From: Dromaius novaehollandiae | Taxonomy: Eukaryota > Chordata > Aves > Casuariiformes > Dromaiidae | Length of the DNA stretch: 64,000 bases | Reading direction: 5' to 3' | Assembly (NCBI RefSeq): GCF_036370855.1 | Contig: NC_088103.1 | Location: 5,643,404 to 5,707,403, forward strand | Shown here: positions 1 through 13,250 of the stretch, one piece after another | How the letters are laid out: each line of letters begins with the position of its first letter | Numbering within the stretch: the stretch's first letter is position 1 | Notes under the pieces: model-generated | The model's input: the letters and a program-made list of their open reading frames with translations, nothing else | Database searches by the model: none | Told to the model about the DNA's origin: nothing | Program-made: the position numbers and the translations under genes

Positions 1-2261
1 GGTGGGGGCCCTGACAGTTGGGCAGCTTTCAGCCCTTAGGAAACCAACACAAGCTGGATTTTTTGTCAGCCTGAATCTCCCCCGGGGGCTGAGGCCAAGG
101 CATTCCCTGGGGCACACACCCTCCCGCTCAGCTCCAGCACCACAGAGTAGGAGGAAAGGGATAAACGAGGGGGTACATGAGCCCTCCACGCCCTGGATCA
201 GGCCCCAGGGGACACTAGGGGTGTCCCTGCAGGGCAGAGCAGGCAGGTTCCCCGTCTGCTTGGCCAGCGCTGGCTGCAGGGAGCAGGAGGGGATGTAGCA
301 GCACGGGAGGCTGCAGCCCGAGCAACGGCAGCCCTTACCTGTACTCCCCAAAGAACTGCGAGACGCAGCCCTTTTCGAACCCGCAGGGGAAGTGGAACTT
401 GCGGGTGCACCGCTTCTGCTGGCACACAACGGTGGCCCCCTTCCTCCTACACACACAGCAGGTCTGCAAAGAGCACAGCAGCCCCCGACTCCCCGTCAGT
501 GACCTCAGGTCAGGGACCTCAAAACCTGCCCTGCACCTCAGGAAGGGATGCAGGGATGTCGAGGCCTGGCTGGGTCAAGGCCAGCAGCTCCGCATGCAGA
601 CAGGACTCTAGTGCAATCTGGGCTCGTGACCTGCTGGGACTGGCTAGGGGAGGCCGTGAGGGAGACCCGTCACAGCAACACAGCCCTCCCCTCCGCAAGA
701 TCCTCACCTTCCGAGCTGCCCGCTTCACTACCCGCCTGATATCCCCAGGCAGGAACCGGCAGAATCCCTCTCCGTCGGTGCCTCTCTGGAAAAGCCCCTT
801 GGCAGGATACTAGAAGAGAGAAAAGTGCAGGAGCTCATGAGGTCAGTGAGACAAGGACCTCTCCTAATGGCTTGTCCTGAGCCTGGAGAGACAGCAGCAG
901 CAGGCAAGGCAGTGTTCATTTCCCCTGGGGCTGGGCGAGCTGCAATAGTCCTCGCCTTAGACCTCACCCTCAGCAAAAAGCACAAAGGCATGGAGAGGGG
1001 GCGAGCCCCGGCTGTGCTGTGGCTGTGCAAGTGCAAGCCACTGACCCAGGGAGCTGTGGAGAAGAGCTGGTGGACACCACTGCAGAGCTGGCCGGCTGGG
1101 TCTGGTTGAGCTGAGCAGATGCCATGCTTGGGTGGCCGTGAAGAGCAAGAGGGGGCTCAGGAAAGCAACTCAAGGAGTCCCCAGGGCGGGCGCATCTGCT
1201 TGTGAGGGCCAGCTCAGGAGGCTTGGATCTCGCCCACACAGGGAATAGGGTCGCTCGGCAGCACCTGGGTGGGGGGGGCTGTGCTGGGAGCGCAGGAGGA
1301 GGAGTTGGCACCTACAGGGCATCTGGGGCTGCGATTCCACGCATGCACACATGCCCCTTGGGGTGCCAGGGCAAAGCTGTGGGCAGCCCCAGGGGAACTC
1401 ACCAGGCAAAACTCATGTGCGCAGAGGCCGTCCTCCTGGCACGTCTGCCCGTAGACATCCGGCTCAGAGTGGGCACGGCGACACAGCACACACTCTGGAG
1501 GCAGGGAGGGAAGGGAAGCAGCGAGGGAGAGCACACATCACCACCACTGAGCACCTCTCCAGGGGCTGGGGAGAGTCAGCCTGAGGATTTCCCCCAAGAG
1601 AGCATCCTCTCTCGGCTGTGCCGGGGGTGCAGCAGGCCTGGAGCCGTTGGCAGGGCCCTCGGGGGCCTTGGAGAGGAAGGGGGCATTGCTGGGATGAGCG
1701 TCACAACAGGCGCCCAGGAGTGCGATGGGCAGGAGGTGGCAGACAGCCTGCGGAAGGGTGTCGCTGGGTCTCAGGAGTCAGAGCGCCTCCCCACAGGCCG
1801 TGGGGCTTTGCCTTCACAGCCGGTCCCCGTCCACTCCCACGCACATCCCGCTCCCACGGACACCCCAGCCAAGAAGGTGCTGACTCCAGCCCCCGCCTCT
1901 CCCCGACTGTGCCACGCTCTGGCCCAAAGCAAGGCCCCTCCCAGCTCCCCACAGCCTCAGAGGCTCCCGCTCTCTCCCAGCCCTTGCCTTCCCCTTTCCT
2001 CCCTGGACTCCTGGAGCACAGCAAGCTCTGGGCAGCGCCTGCCCTCCCCACACAGCCCTCCCTCCCCACACAACAAGCCTCCTTGGCTGAAGTTCAAGAG
2101 GGGCCCTGCAGTGGGGCTCTTGAGGACCTCCTGCAGCCCATTGCCACCGCTCCCAGCTCCGCACAAAAGTCACCCCCACAACACCTTTGCCCGGTTTCTG
2201 GGAGCTGCTGGGATACTTTGCTCTCACCATCCTCCCTCGACTGGCGAGCCTTCCGCTTCAT
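1..2261 (-). CDS. PHF7: PHF7-like gene, copy A (5' part; continues beyond the left edge)
   Basis: Minus-strand multi-exon gene of the PHF7 (PHD finger protein 7) family. Four coding exons lie in the window: 2,228-2,261 (start codon at 2,261), 1,403-1,494, 708-809 and 339-463. Each has AG/GT borders and joined phases that stay open. They encode a short basic start, a C2HC pre-PHD module (first cysteines at about residues 13 and 16) and the PHD part rich in Cys/His at about residues 78-118, which together form an extended PHD. The RING-like and third zinc modules seen in copies B and C would lie left of position 1. Family members read methylated H3K4 and act as E3 ligases on histones in male germ cells; that role is family knowledge, not visible here. 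Whether this copy is complete cannot be judged. A weak TATA-like element mirrors the one described for copy B. Confidence 0.85.
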
Positions 2262-5200
2262 GGCGGCCACAGCGCAGGTCGGTGCTGAGAGCTCTGAAAA
2301 GGTCCTGCCACAGCTAGGCTGGGCTTTCCCCTCCAGAGGCTCCTCTGCCGACCCTGAGGGACGAGCAGGACAAGGGGGTGACTGCAGCACAGCACCAGGA
2401 CCTCAGAGGCATGGGCACCTGCTCCCTCCCTCAGCAGCACCCACCAAGCCCCTCCGTTGCCCTGACACTCAAGCAAGGCTGGTGCTGCCCAAGGCTCTGT
2501 CGCACCACAGGCGAGGGGCACTGCGGATGGGCCCCGGAGGCTGACAGCCCTTGAGCTCTGCGGCTCCCCTGAGAAGTGGCATTGTCTCCGCGGCTGCCCT
2601 TTCCCCCCTGCGCAGGACCCCCGATCCACACCCCTCCCCAAGCCATCCCTCTGCTGGACACCTGCCCCCACTCCCCTCACCTCACCAGGTTGCTCAGAGG
2701 TGCTGCCTCCCAACCTAGTGCCAGCCAGACACCAGGAGGCCTTTATCTCCTGGCCCTGGTGACCCGTGTCATCGCATTGTCCACTGTGACACCGTCACCA
2801 TTCTGTCACTGGGTTCCATGTGAAGACGAAGTCTGGGGGCCAGAAGCTGGGCACAAGAGCCCTTGGCTACCCTGGCAGACAGGGATTTTGCTCCTGCGGC
2901 TTCTTCAGAGCCCTCGCAACAAGCAGACCCTGCCCTTCAGGCCCCTCGCAGAGATGGTCGACAAAGAGAGCCTCCCATTGCTCCCTGGCTCTGGGCAGAA
3001 ATCCTCCACTCCTGGGGGCTGCCTTTCCCTCGCACACCCTCGTCTCTGCCTGCCAGTCCTGCTCCCAGGCTCCCTTGGCCTCCTCCCTGATGGCAGGCAC
3101 AGGCACGCCTCCATTGCAGCTGGGGCTGGGCAGCGCCAGGGGATTCTGTCCTAGCGCCTAAAGCGGAAACATCCACCCCAGAGCCCCTCTCTGCTGAAAC
3201 CTGCCCTCCCACAAGTGCCCTGACCTGAAGAGTGGGGCAGAAAATGAGAGAGGCTCTGCCATCCCTCCTGCCCTCACTCCAACAGACAGACATGGGCCTC
3301 TTGGATCACTCCTGGCTCTCCCCAGTGCCGTCGCGCTTGTGGGCCTCTCTCCTCCTTCCCACCGTGGGGTTCCTTGCAGTTTTCTGGAAACATGTCCGGG
3401 ACAGAAAAGGCGAATCCCCTGCAGCTGAAAAATGGCACACAGTGGGGTCCCCTCTGTGGTGGCAGGAGCACTGGCAGACCCTGCCTGTCCTGCAGCAGAG
3501 CCCCTTAGGAGCCCGTAGGAGCAAGGGCTACTTGTCGAGGTCTCTGCTTTCAGGCAGTCCTGAGAGGAGATCCTCTGAGGCTCCGCTTGCCTGACATCTC
3601 CCCTCATGCTCTCTGCTCCTCCTTCTGACATCCTGCAACAGCTCTCTGCAGAGTAGTCGTGCAAAGTGCACCTCAGCCACGAGGCCCTTCTGCTTGGGGT
3701 TTTGTCAAGAAGGCCAGAGGCCCCCTTTCACGCGCTACATTACATGTCAGGGCATGGAGTTGCACCATTGCTCCTCCTGATGAAGACCCAGGTTTCAAAG
3801 GATGACAGGACAGTGACAGCAGCAGCGGGAGTCCCGCAGCAGCATGCCTGCCCTCAGCCCCGGAGGTGCCGTCCCCAGGGACTGGCCAGTCTGGAGCTCC
3901 ATGCAGTCTTTACTCCTCAGCGAGCGGGGCCAGGGACGAGCCAAAGAGGGGCAGCCATCTGCCCTCCAGGGCCTGCTCAGAGGAGAGGCCCAGGCATTTC
4001 TGACCAGGGGGCATCTGGAAAAGACTCCCAAGCCCAGGACACAGCTTTGGCAGAGGGAAGGTACCTCCATCCAATCTCGTTCCCTGCCCTCTGCCCTCAA
4101 AGAGGTGCTCCCAAAGTCACCTGGGGCTGCGTTGCTGGACGAGGTTGTTCCCTGGCAGTGGCAGTTCTTGCCCAGTGCTGGGGACCCCTGGCTGGGTTGG
4201 CCTGGGCACCCAGGAGCTGCCTGGCTGTGCCTGCCCCTGGCTGATAAGCCCTGCTGCTCTCCTGCAATGGGATGCAGGGCCCTGCAGCTCTGCTCCATGA
4301 GTGCCCAGCGCTGCCTGGAGCTGAGCTTCCACCTCCCGCTCTTGGGATCCATGTTCTCCCCTTCACACCCCAAAGGCCCAGCGCTCCGGCAAGCCAAACG
4401 CACGCACACGAACGCAGCCAGGGCTGTGCATCAGGCAGCGAGGCTTGGGCTCGCTCCCTCCTCTCTCCAAGAGGGCTAGGCCAGCTCTTCCCTCCTCCCC
4501 GCAGAGTCCCCATCACCAGGGCATGTGCTGGGCACAGCAGCACCCCTGCCCTCCGCTGCCAGTGACCAAGAGAGACTGGGAGGTCCCTGAGTCACAACAA
4601 CCAGGGCTGCGGCTGAGTAGTTATGGCACGACCTTCGGAGACGGCTGTCCTGGCAGCAAGGCCTGGCAGGCAACCCTGACTCGCAGCTGTCCTCGTCCTG
4701 CCCCGCCAAAGCTCACATGTTGCTAAGAGCCGGTTTTCTGCCCCACCAGGGAAAGAGTCCCGTCAGTTTGGGGCCTTGGTTTAATTCAAGGGAACAAAAC
4801 TCAGAGTGTGCTGGCACAGCTGGCAGTCGCTGTCACCACTCCCTCTGGCACTGTTCATACTGGTCATGGTGCCAAGGCTTCCCCGAGTGCTAAGGAGTGA
4901 ATAGGAAGGGTTCAGGGTGATGCACAGGGAGAAGGCACAGAAATAGCGCGTGGTGACCTGGACCTGCATCTGCTGGAGCTTCAGTGCCCTCTGTCAGGCG
5001 ACAGCGACCCTCGTGTGCAAAGCCTGTTGGTGAGTCAGGCAGGCAGGAGACGCCGGACTGACCAGGCACCGACCCTCAGGGCAAAGCGCCTCAGTCTTGA
5101 GACTCTGGGAGGGAAGGACAGACTCTCTGGTTTGAGAAGGGAGAGCCAAACATCAACCCCCTTCTGCTAGCCTGCACTTTCATGGCCCTTCTTTCCATCT

Positions 5201-5655
5201 TTTTCTCAGTGCCCAACAAACACTCTCCGAATATCAGGGCTGTCTGATCCATGGCCCTGGGGCTTCTTCGTGGTGAACTGTGGCCACAGCAGCAGGGACA
5301 ACTTCTCCTTCTCACTCCATCTGAGCCCCTGGCCCAGCCCTGCGTGCATGGTCCCCGTTGTGCCCACAGCCTCTTCAATTCAGCATGAGGAGCAGGCATT
5401 TGCTTGGGCTGTCAGAGGGGCCCCTGGCGTCAGGGCCGAACCCAGGGCAATCTCATGTTGCAGAAAGCCAGAGGGTGCTGTATCCAGCCCCAAGGCTCTG
5501 GGATGTGGATCCCTGACACCTCTGTGGGGCATCGCCACGCGCCTGTCCCCGGCCTTTCTTGCAGCTGGCACACACACACTCAGCCTTTGGTCTTTAGCCT
5601 CTGCCTTTTTCTCTGTTGCAGAACTGAAGAGTGAAGTCGTCTTTTTCTCCTCTGC
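2262..5655. other. Intergenic / 5' region between PHF7-like copy A and the CCDC81-like gene
   Basis: GC-rich DNA upstream of PHF7-like copy A. It holds the mirror of the TATA-like element and 5' UTR donor described for copy B, near 2.69-2.75 kb. The rest (about 2.8-5.6 kb) has long open frames on both strands, but these lack domain signatures and look like GC-driven shadows. It is conserved at 56.7-60.1 kb, and its first half also at 17.4-18.9 kb inverted. No other gene is recognised. Confidence 0.5.
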
Positions 5656-8600
5656 TCATTTCTTCTGGCGGAGGAGGGCTTTCCTGCTTGCCGACTGTTC
5701 TTCCTGGCAGCTTCTCTTTGGCCCGGCATCGTCAGTCGGGAACCGGAAGAAGTCAGGGTCAAGAGCTGGGAGCGTTCCAGGACTTGGCTCCAGCTGAAGC
5801 ACAAATAAGAGAAAACATTTTGCCTTGCCTCTAGCCTCACTGCAACACACTGGGGATTCAGCGCTAGAGAAGCCAGGAACCCCAGGACCTGTGCAGCCGC
5901 ACCGAGCATTTTGCTGCTCTGGCCTCAGACACCCCAGGGACAACAGCTGCCCCGGGGCAGGAACGCTGCAGCCGTAGCTGGACAACCAGGGGAACTGCCT
6001 CAGCCTGCCGCAGGGCTACGTCTGTGTCTGAGCAAGGCTGTGCAGCACTTCCCCTCCAGCACTTCCCTCTCACTCTGAGATCACTCCAGGCCTCAGAAAC
6101 AGGGGGAAGGAACAGCCCTTGGCGGAGCAGCACCTCTGCTGTGCAATCTTGCCGGGGATTCAGCAGGTCAGACCAGCCCACCCAAAGCACCCCTTCTGGT
6201 CCCGGCCTTCACCCTCAGCACCAGTGCTCACTGCCACCCTTGCTGCTCCTCCAACAACTGTCCTCCTAGAAACGTGTGCTTAATCACATGAGGTCTTTTC
6301 TTGAGCCAGGGACCCAGTTCCTCATGTTTCTTGGCCTGTTCCACACACCGCTAGAAAGCAACGCCACAGCTTTGAGAAAGACGTTACCGGCGTGGGAAGT
6401 AGGTTTTCCTTTCCTAAAAAGGTCTTACTTCATCCACTCTGATCCAGTTAACATTCTTCCTTCTTTCCATTTCAAGAGCCACCACATCAATGGCAGAATC
6501 TCCCAGGCATCTTGCCTGATTTTCCAACTGTTAAGCAAGGGGAAAAAAGAGAATGCACTTAGTCGGAGAGGCCACCAGAAGGAGCATCACCGAGCAGCCT
6601 GGAAGGCATCTGCTGACTCTACAGCCATGCTCTCCACATTCAGCCCTGAAGTCTTTTTCCAGCCAGGTCAACATTCAAGGCTGCTTCTCTCCAGCCACAG
6701 AAGCCAATAGAAACCTTTTTCTTCTTCTTTCTTTCCCTCTCTCTCTCTCTCTTTCTTTCTTGATGTATTTATTTCTGTCTTTCTTTTTATGTATTTATGG
6801 TAGACTTACAGAACCAGACCTTCTTCTTAAGAAGAATACTACTGACTACGCTAATAGAGGTAGAGTAACAAAAAAGGCAGCCCCCCCACCCTCAGAGCTC
6901 TGCCCCTGCATGCAGTCTCAGGACAGCTGGCTCAAGCCATTTGACTAGGAGAGCTTGTGTTCAGGCTCCACGGCATGCACTGAAGGCAGAGATTGCCTAA
7001 GTGCAAGGAAGGGATGATGACTTCAAGCCCTCTCCCCAGCAGGTAACCATTTCTGTCCTGCCGGTTTTATTGGCAGCTTCTCCCTCCTAGCAATGAGCAG
7101 GCAAGCAAGGAAGGCAACAGTCCCACGGCCCGCTGTTGCCTGGCAGCAATGCTATGACTTGGATACTTGAGCCACCTTTAACACTCAGCTCCTCCACAGG
7201 AGAAGAAGACTCCTCTCTCCAAATGTTTCCCAAGCCTTCCAGTACCTGCGCCCTTCGGAGCTCTTCCCTCGCTCTTCTAGCTTTCAGAGCTGCCATCTCT
7301 GATCGCTCTTTCTTACGCTGCTTGTCCTCCCAGGAGGCCCAGCGATTGCGTTGGTCCCTTTGCAGGATCAGGTCGTGTATTTCCTGGAGGGCCACAGGAA
7401 TGCAAGAGCATGTGGGTGGTTTTTCTTTTGGGAGGGGGTGCTATTCTTACCCAGTTTTCTGCCCCGTGTCTTGAGGCTTTCTGTTAGCGGCGGTTTGCTG
7501 TAAAGCTCATCAAGGCACCCCTGAAACGCCCCTCCCTTCTGACCAAGGATGCAAACAACCCATGAACTGAAAAGGACCTCTCCCTTTTCTGTCATCCTAT
7601 ACAAGCCTCACAGTTACCTTTCCACTACAAAGGATGCCTGCGCAAGTGTTCTGCTGTGTTTCCTGAGGCTGCAGAAGTGAACAGTATGCTCAAAAAGTAC
7701 CGACTCCCCTGCCCCTTTTCAAGATCCAAAAGCCACACCCCAATGTTACAAGGAACACACCCTAAGGTCTGGTCTTTTCAGAACCAATGGTCGCATAACT
7801 GGGCTTCTCTACAAGTAAATGCGACACAATAATTACACACATCCATACCACATACCTGTCTGGCTCTCTGATACTCTTCACAAAGGGGAAGCTTGGTTTT
7901 GCGTTGGGCTTGAGGTGTTGGTTCCTGCTTGCCTTTCTCTTTCTTCAAGGAGCACCCTGGGATTGCTGGCAGCCAGCTGAAATGCACAGCGGGAAGACTT
8001 GGCATGAGCTCAGCAGTAGCTTGCTCTCCACACTGGGCTCACAAGCTCTGCACCTGCTTCTGCAGCAGAAGGCAATTGCGCAGCAGAGTTAGGTGTAATG
8101 TCTTAACTGTGCTCAAATGCAAACAGAAGAAGAGGGATAGGCCTGCGCTGTAACACCCAGATGTGGCGTGATGTCGGCAAAGGAAAGGCCAGGATCTCCG
8201 CTTTCCCTTGACGTGACAGGACACGCCATTCCCCTCTCCTGGCAATTGCAGTATAGACTCTTTGATGGCCTCCAGTACTGTGTGTTTAGGTTTGGAAAGA
8301 GGACTCTTACTTGCGGACAGTCTCGAAGGAGGAGGAAGTGATGCAGTGAGAAAAGCAAGCCTGCCACGTGTCTATCTACGGCACTTCTCTTGGCATTCAA
8401 TAGAAAGGGACAGACTCCTAGTGAACTAAACAGTGCCCCAAAGCTCAGTAAAGCAGCATCCGTTAAAGTAAAGCAAGGAGCTGCTTCATGTTTAATGCTA
8501 TCTGTGCCAGTTCTGCCTGAGCCCCAGGAGTAACCCAGAGCAGGACACAGCTCAGACAAACACGTGCACCACCCGAGAGCTATTTGAGAGCTTCTGCATC

Positions 8601-11600
8601 CCTCTGCGCTCTCATGGAAATGTCTATAGACCCTGAACCAGTTTCATCAAACAGAAAGATCCTTTCAGATACCTCTGAGGGGAAGAAGAAAAAGATCCTG
8701 AGCTTGTGGAGTCACAACTTGCCTTTAGGTGCCCAAAAGAGCTGTGTCCTGGAAGCAGAGGCAGGCGAGAAATGCAGGCAACACGAGAGTCTCACAAACA
8801 CCCACTACGCACTTGCCATGCAGCCAGAAAGCAGGCGTTGTTGTGGCCTGTGGTCATAGCCCTTCAAAGCTGGTGCAGACAGTTGCGTTCAAAGGACACC
8901 TCTCACTCGCACCAGAACAACAGCACAGCCTCACCCTCATCCCTTTCGACAAGAGACTCACCCCACGGAGGACTTTTTTCTCTGCTCCGTTTCTTCCTTC
9001 ACTTGTTCTCCAGGGAATGGCTTTTGTGCTGCTTTACCTGCTCCATACTCTGAAAAAGACAGCTTGCTGGGAGGAGATGGTGACTTAAGAAAGTCTCTCT
9101 GGGGGGAAGAATTTCACACAGGAGGAGCAGAATGTCTGATCTCTGTGGCTGGTCTCATGGGCATGACTTTGTCGTATTCAGCCTGAAGATCCTCGTTTTG
9201 AAATTCCCAGTTTTGAAAGGGAAATGGAGCTTTGGCACAGGTTGGCAGCCCTTTGACAATCATCTCTAGGTCATTTTTCTCCTCAAATTCAAACACAGTA
9301 GTTCTGTGAGGAACTACAGCGTTCTTTCTGCCCTTTGAATTCAAGGTAAAATTTGTTATTCACAAAGCCAATGGATTTCCCTAGCTTTTGTCGCCTTCCT
9401 GCACAAACTCCTCAAAGAGAAGAGCAGCTTGCAACGTATGCTTGGGAATGGAGTGCAGTGAGAAAGTGTCCTTCACCAGTGTCAGCTGCAGCCCGTGGGG
9501 CGAGCACCACTGTCAACTGCAACTGGTGGTGCAGGGCTGTTGGGGGCTCCTGGTCCAGAACAAGTCCCCAGAGATTTGCCATGCTGGGTGAAATAAAGTC
9601 CCAGGAAGCCCTTTAGACTCTCCCATACATCCCATGATAACCTTGGCTCTGCTTCCCTAGGGTTACGGACAACAGGGAAAGCTACACAGCTCTGTAAGGA
9701 GTCAGCTGTGACGTTACCTTTTTCGACCCTCTTATCGCTAAGCTCTTCTTCTTTCACCTTTGTTGCTCGAATAGGCTTTGCACTGTCTTTCACAGCAGGT
9801 TTCATGGCTCTTCTCCGAAGCTCAGTCTGAAGCTGAAACCTGGAAAGAAGGCGGCGGCACCAGGTTGGAGTGAGAACACACACATGCCCTTTGCAGTTTG
9901 CATTAGGGATCTGGTCACAGAGGTCTTTCAGAGGTGCTGTCAAGTCCAGAGTGTTCCAAAGCAGATGACGCAACATGCTTGCAGATATTTGAGAAAACTG
10001 AGACCAGTGCCTGGAGGGGCATAAATCTGCCTTCCTGCCATTGGATACCACCTCTAATCTCTTATTTGTAGAGTACATGGAGACCGGTCTCTTTTTCTCC
10101 AGTTAGACAAGACCATGGGGAAGGCTAGTTCTAAGAGCTACTTTCCACGTAAAAGTCAGTCCACGGGAAATAACCAGAATTCCCCTTCTTGTCTGTTTCC
10201 CAGTCTCAACCCTACAGAAAGAGAGCCAACGGGCTTTGGAGAAAGCGTTGCTCTTCCACATTACTCCTTGTGAAGACACACTTCGTCCAAAGTAAGGAAA
10301 AGCATGCGTGGGGTGCCGGCACTTGAAAGAGTTGGTCTCCAGCGACTTCCTGAGTAGACAAGCTCTTGCACGTCAGCCAGGGGCTGCTGAGCCAAACCTA
10401 CTCACTGTGGAAAGACGATGACGCGGCCGGAACGGGTCTGAGAAGCAGCAGTCTCGGTGCCCAACAGCAAAGAGTCCTTCATCCCCGGCATCTGCAGCAG
10501 GCACAGAGACAAGTGAGAGGATGCCAAGGAAATGACTGCCTTGCCCACAAAGGCAGCAAACCTCTCTTCTGCTCACACAAGAAGCTGGCTCTCAGACAGC
10601 TCTCAGAAATGGCTCTCTCACTCACACTGCTCCTCACTTCTGAAGAAGAGAAGCGGCACAGAAAACTGAGACTAGCTAATAATGCTGCCGGGCTTCTACA
10701 GGGGCAAGAAGCAACAGGCTCCGTCCACGAGACCAGCTCTTTCCTGATGGAAAGGATCAGGCAGGAGTTTTCAAATGGACACACAGAAATACTCTGTGCA
10801 TTGAACCTGCTGGACTCCCTGCCCCACAATGCCGGATGGGACCAAAGTAGAAGCAGCTTCCAAAAGCAGCGGGATCACCCCGTGCTCTTAACATCCAGGG
10901 ACACCTTAGCGGGGAGAGGCGGGGAGGGAAGTAGGGTGGGAAGTGCCCTGTTCTTGCCCTCTTTCCCAAAGGATTCGGGTCTGGCAGGCCGGGCTAGAGG
11001 GAGCTCTGCCTGCAGCCAGCACAGCTCTTCCGAGGTTCCTCTGGGTTGCCAAGACACTGAAGGTGAGCAAAGGACACCACAGAGCGCTGGCCTTGCCGCA
11101 GACCATGTCTAGCTCCAGCACCTGGAAGAGGCTGTGGCCTGCCAGCAGAAATCCATTCACTTGCCCTGTGAGAGAAGCCCCAAATGACTAGAAGCAGCCC
11201 TGGAAAGCAAAAAACTTACGCGGAGAAGAGCTTTGAACAGCTTGTCAGTCCCATTCAGCCTTTTCAGAAAGTCCTTGTAAAATCTCATTTTCACCTCTTT
11301 GCCCTGGATAATGAGCATGCCAATGTCCTTCAAAACAAAGGCAACGTTCTCGCCTTTCTCTGAGTAGTGACAGAAAAGATGCACGGTCTCTCGAATGCAA
11401 GCCTTCACTGTCTTCCTTGAAGCCACGACGTCCAAGGCTAAGTCAGCACACTTCAGTGGCTCCATTTGTTTCTGATCTAGCAAACAACAACAACAGACAC
11501 AAGAACTCACGGGACCATTCAAGAAACTGAATCCAAGCTTCAGCTGCCTCCAGGCTCTCAGGCAACACACAGCTTCAGAGCTGTCCTCTTGATGCCTCTG

Positions 11601-13250
11601 GCAGATTTCAGACACAAGCCGGTTTCCTGCCTTCTGGGAATAGGTTCAAAGCACCATGCACACGGAGGTGTGTGTGGCCCAGGCCCCACGGCCAGGTGCA
11701 CTCTGTGCACTCGGGGCTCAAAGGGACTCAGCTGTGCCATGTCAGAGGGGTGTCATGCAGAAGGCAAGCTCAAGGACTGCACAACAGATCTTTGGGTTAT
11801 TCAGGTCATCGCCCCACAGACCCTCAGATTGCAGCAGCAGATGCCTCAGCTTCTGGTGCCAGAGTCCTGTCCCTGGGCAGTGCCAGACCATCGTTCCCAA
11901 CGAAGAGATGACGGGGTCATGGGAGGGAAACAAATCACTGCAAACGCTGCCCCGAGCTCTCAGTGCCCCCAGGCACCAGCAATGATGTCACACTGCAGCC
12001 ACCGTGCTGACAGCACTGGCCAGAAATTATGATCCACATGGTCACCGATGGGATTTTCTACAAACCGCTGTTTCCATTTCTGTCTCAAGGTTGTCTGCAG
12101 ATGACTTAGTCCCCCTTCAATGAGAACAAGGCCATAGGAGTGAGCCGGAACCCTGGCATTTGCTTCAACAAGATCTGCTGCAGCTTAAATGTGGAGCGCC
12201 CACTGGTTAGAATAACCAACCCCAAAACACCGGGGATGTGGCCAGGCATCAAGCAGGTCAAAGACAGAGAGTCTCATGTTAGGCAGGATTCTGATCTGAG
12301 GAGTATTAAAAAACTCCTGCAGAAAGGGCCCCTTTTAGAAAGTGCTACTTGGTTGCTTGGTTGGCTGTTCTGGGCGAGCTGATGCTCTTCTTGGCAGCTT
12401 TTGAAGAAATCCTCATCACTTCTAAACAGCAATGAGCCCACAGCCCCGCTAGGGCGCAAAGGGAAGGAAAGGTTTTTCCTCCGTCCCCTTACCAAAAGCG
12501 TATGCTTTATCATCTGTGAGGCCATGAATGTCTGCAATAGTCTTTGCAAGATGAAACCTGGGTCTCCAAACAGTCAAAAGAGTATTCTCTCCACTCTCTA
12601 CTTGCGTTCGAACGACATCAAATGTCCCAAGTCTGGGAATTCTGATGCCCTGAAAACAAAAGAGAAGCCAAAGGAGCCATGGTAAGAGTTCTGCAGAGGG
12701 GAAAATTCACTCGCGATTCATCAGAGCGCAGGGACAGGGCTTTGCGCCCGGGCCACTCATGATGCGCAGAGGAGAAGACAGGCACCTCGGAAAGCTGCTG
12801 AGAAGGCCTAGAGGCTCAGCATTTTTTCTCCTTACTCTTCTCCCTCAAAGGAAGATCTGATGCAGTAAAAGCCGAGCAAGCCTCCCCAGCCAGATAAGAT
12901 CCAAGGGACTGCCAGCAATCAAACAACCCCAAAGAACGTCCCGGCTTCCTGTTTGGTCTTTGCACTCTAGCCGTGGGCCCTAGAGAAGCCCCAGAAAGTG
13001 TCCAGCACTTTCTCACACGGGGCTAGGCCTGATCGTCTATCTCTCTTGACAGAGGAGCTGCAGTGTCCTTCTGGGGTGGGTTTTCTGCTCCCAGAGGAGG
13101 GGAAGAATAATTGCACTGCCTCGCACAGGGGTGCCAGGAGGCCTGCAAGCATCAGGGTTTGATGGGAGGAAGAGCACACAAGACCCACCTTGTTCAGGAG
13201 CAGCTGCTGTACAATGTAGTCAGACACACACCCCCAGACAGCGAGGACCT
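5656..13250 (-). CDS. CCDC81: CCDC81-like gene (HU-domain protein), copy A
   Basis: Minus-strand gene rebuilt from splice signals. Coding exons are 13,189-13,250; 12,493-12,649; 11,220-11,476; 10,406-10,491; 9,718-9,839; 7,856-7,956; 7,246-7,383; 6,429-6,527; and a terminal 5,656-5,793 ending in TGA. Phases match at every join and no stop intervenes. The first two exons carry a first HU-like module (motif GIRIPRLGTF, residues of the CCDC81 N-terminal domain). The third holds the second HU-like module (core VAFVLKDIGMLIIQGKEVKMRFY), and the fourth ends in the family's VIVFP motif. Later exons are charged and Lys/Arg/Glu rich, probably coiled coil. The start codon lies upstream: an open stretch near 13.31-13.36 kb with a GTGAGC donor fits in phase, but I could not fix the ATG. 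CCDC81 is reported as centrosomal in mammals; function here is unknown. It lies 3.4 kb upstream of PHF7-like copy A on the same strand. Confidence 0.75.
6719..6800. repeat. Pyrimidine-rich microsatellite (CT/CTTT)
   Basis: A run of CTT, CT and CTTT units in an intron of the CCDC81-like gene. The second copy at about 61,160-61,245 differs by a C-to-G change within the CT tract. Confidence 0.8.
9114..9339 (-). CDS. Putative additional or alternative exon of the CCDC81-like gene
   Basis: An open minus-strand stretch of about 75 codons ending in TGA, with protein-like composition (acidic and aromatic, for example a FEFEEKNDLEMI motif). It lies in the intron between the exons at 9,718 and 7,956. 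An AG acceptor is possible at about 9,340 but the polypyrimidine tract is poor, and the phase (0) does not match the preceding exon (phase 1). It would need a small intervening exon, or it could be an alternative 3' terminal exon. Its copy at 63,563-63,788 is also open with only a few substitutions, which supports but does not prove coding status. Confidence 0.35.

Larger units (their letters stand above)
1..9551. repeat. Left copy of a ~54.4-kb-period direct repeat
   Basis: This stretch is colinear and nearly identical with 54,446-64,000. The offset is 54,442 to 54,449 and drifts only by small indels. It carries PHF7-like copy A and the 3' part of a CCDC81-like gene. Both ends are cut by the window, so the true repeat is longer. 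Its first ~3.8 kb also occurs inverted at about 17,426-21,225. Confidence 0.95.

Noticed and set aside
1202..2544. Long plus-strand open frames (up to 371 codons) opposite PHF7-like copy A, repeated at 18.9-19.9 kb and 55.8-57.0 kb
   Set aside because: They overlap the true exons and introns on the other strand, are Pro/Ser/Arg-rich low-complexity and show no domain or splice logic. GC-rich composition explains them.
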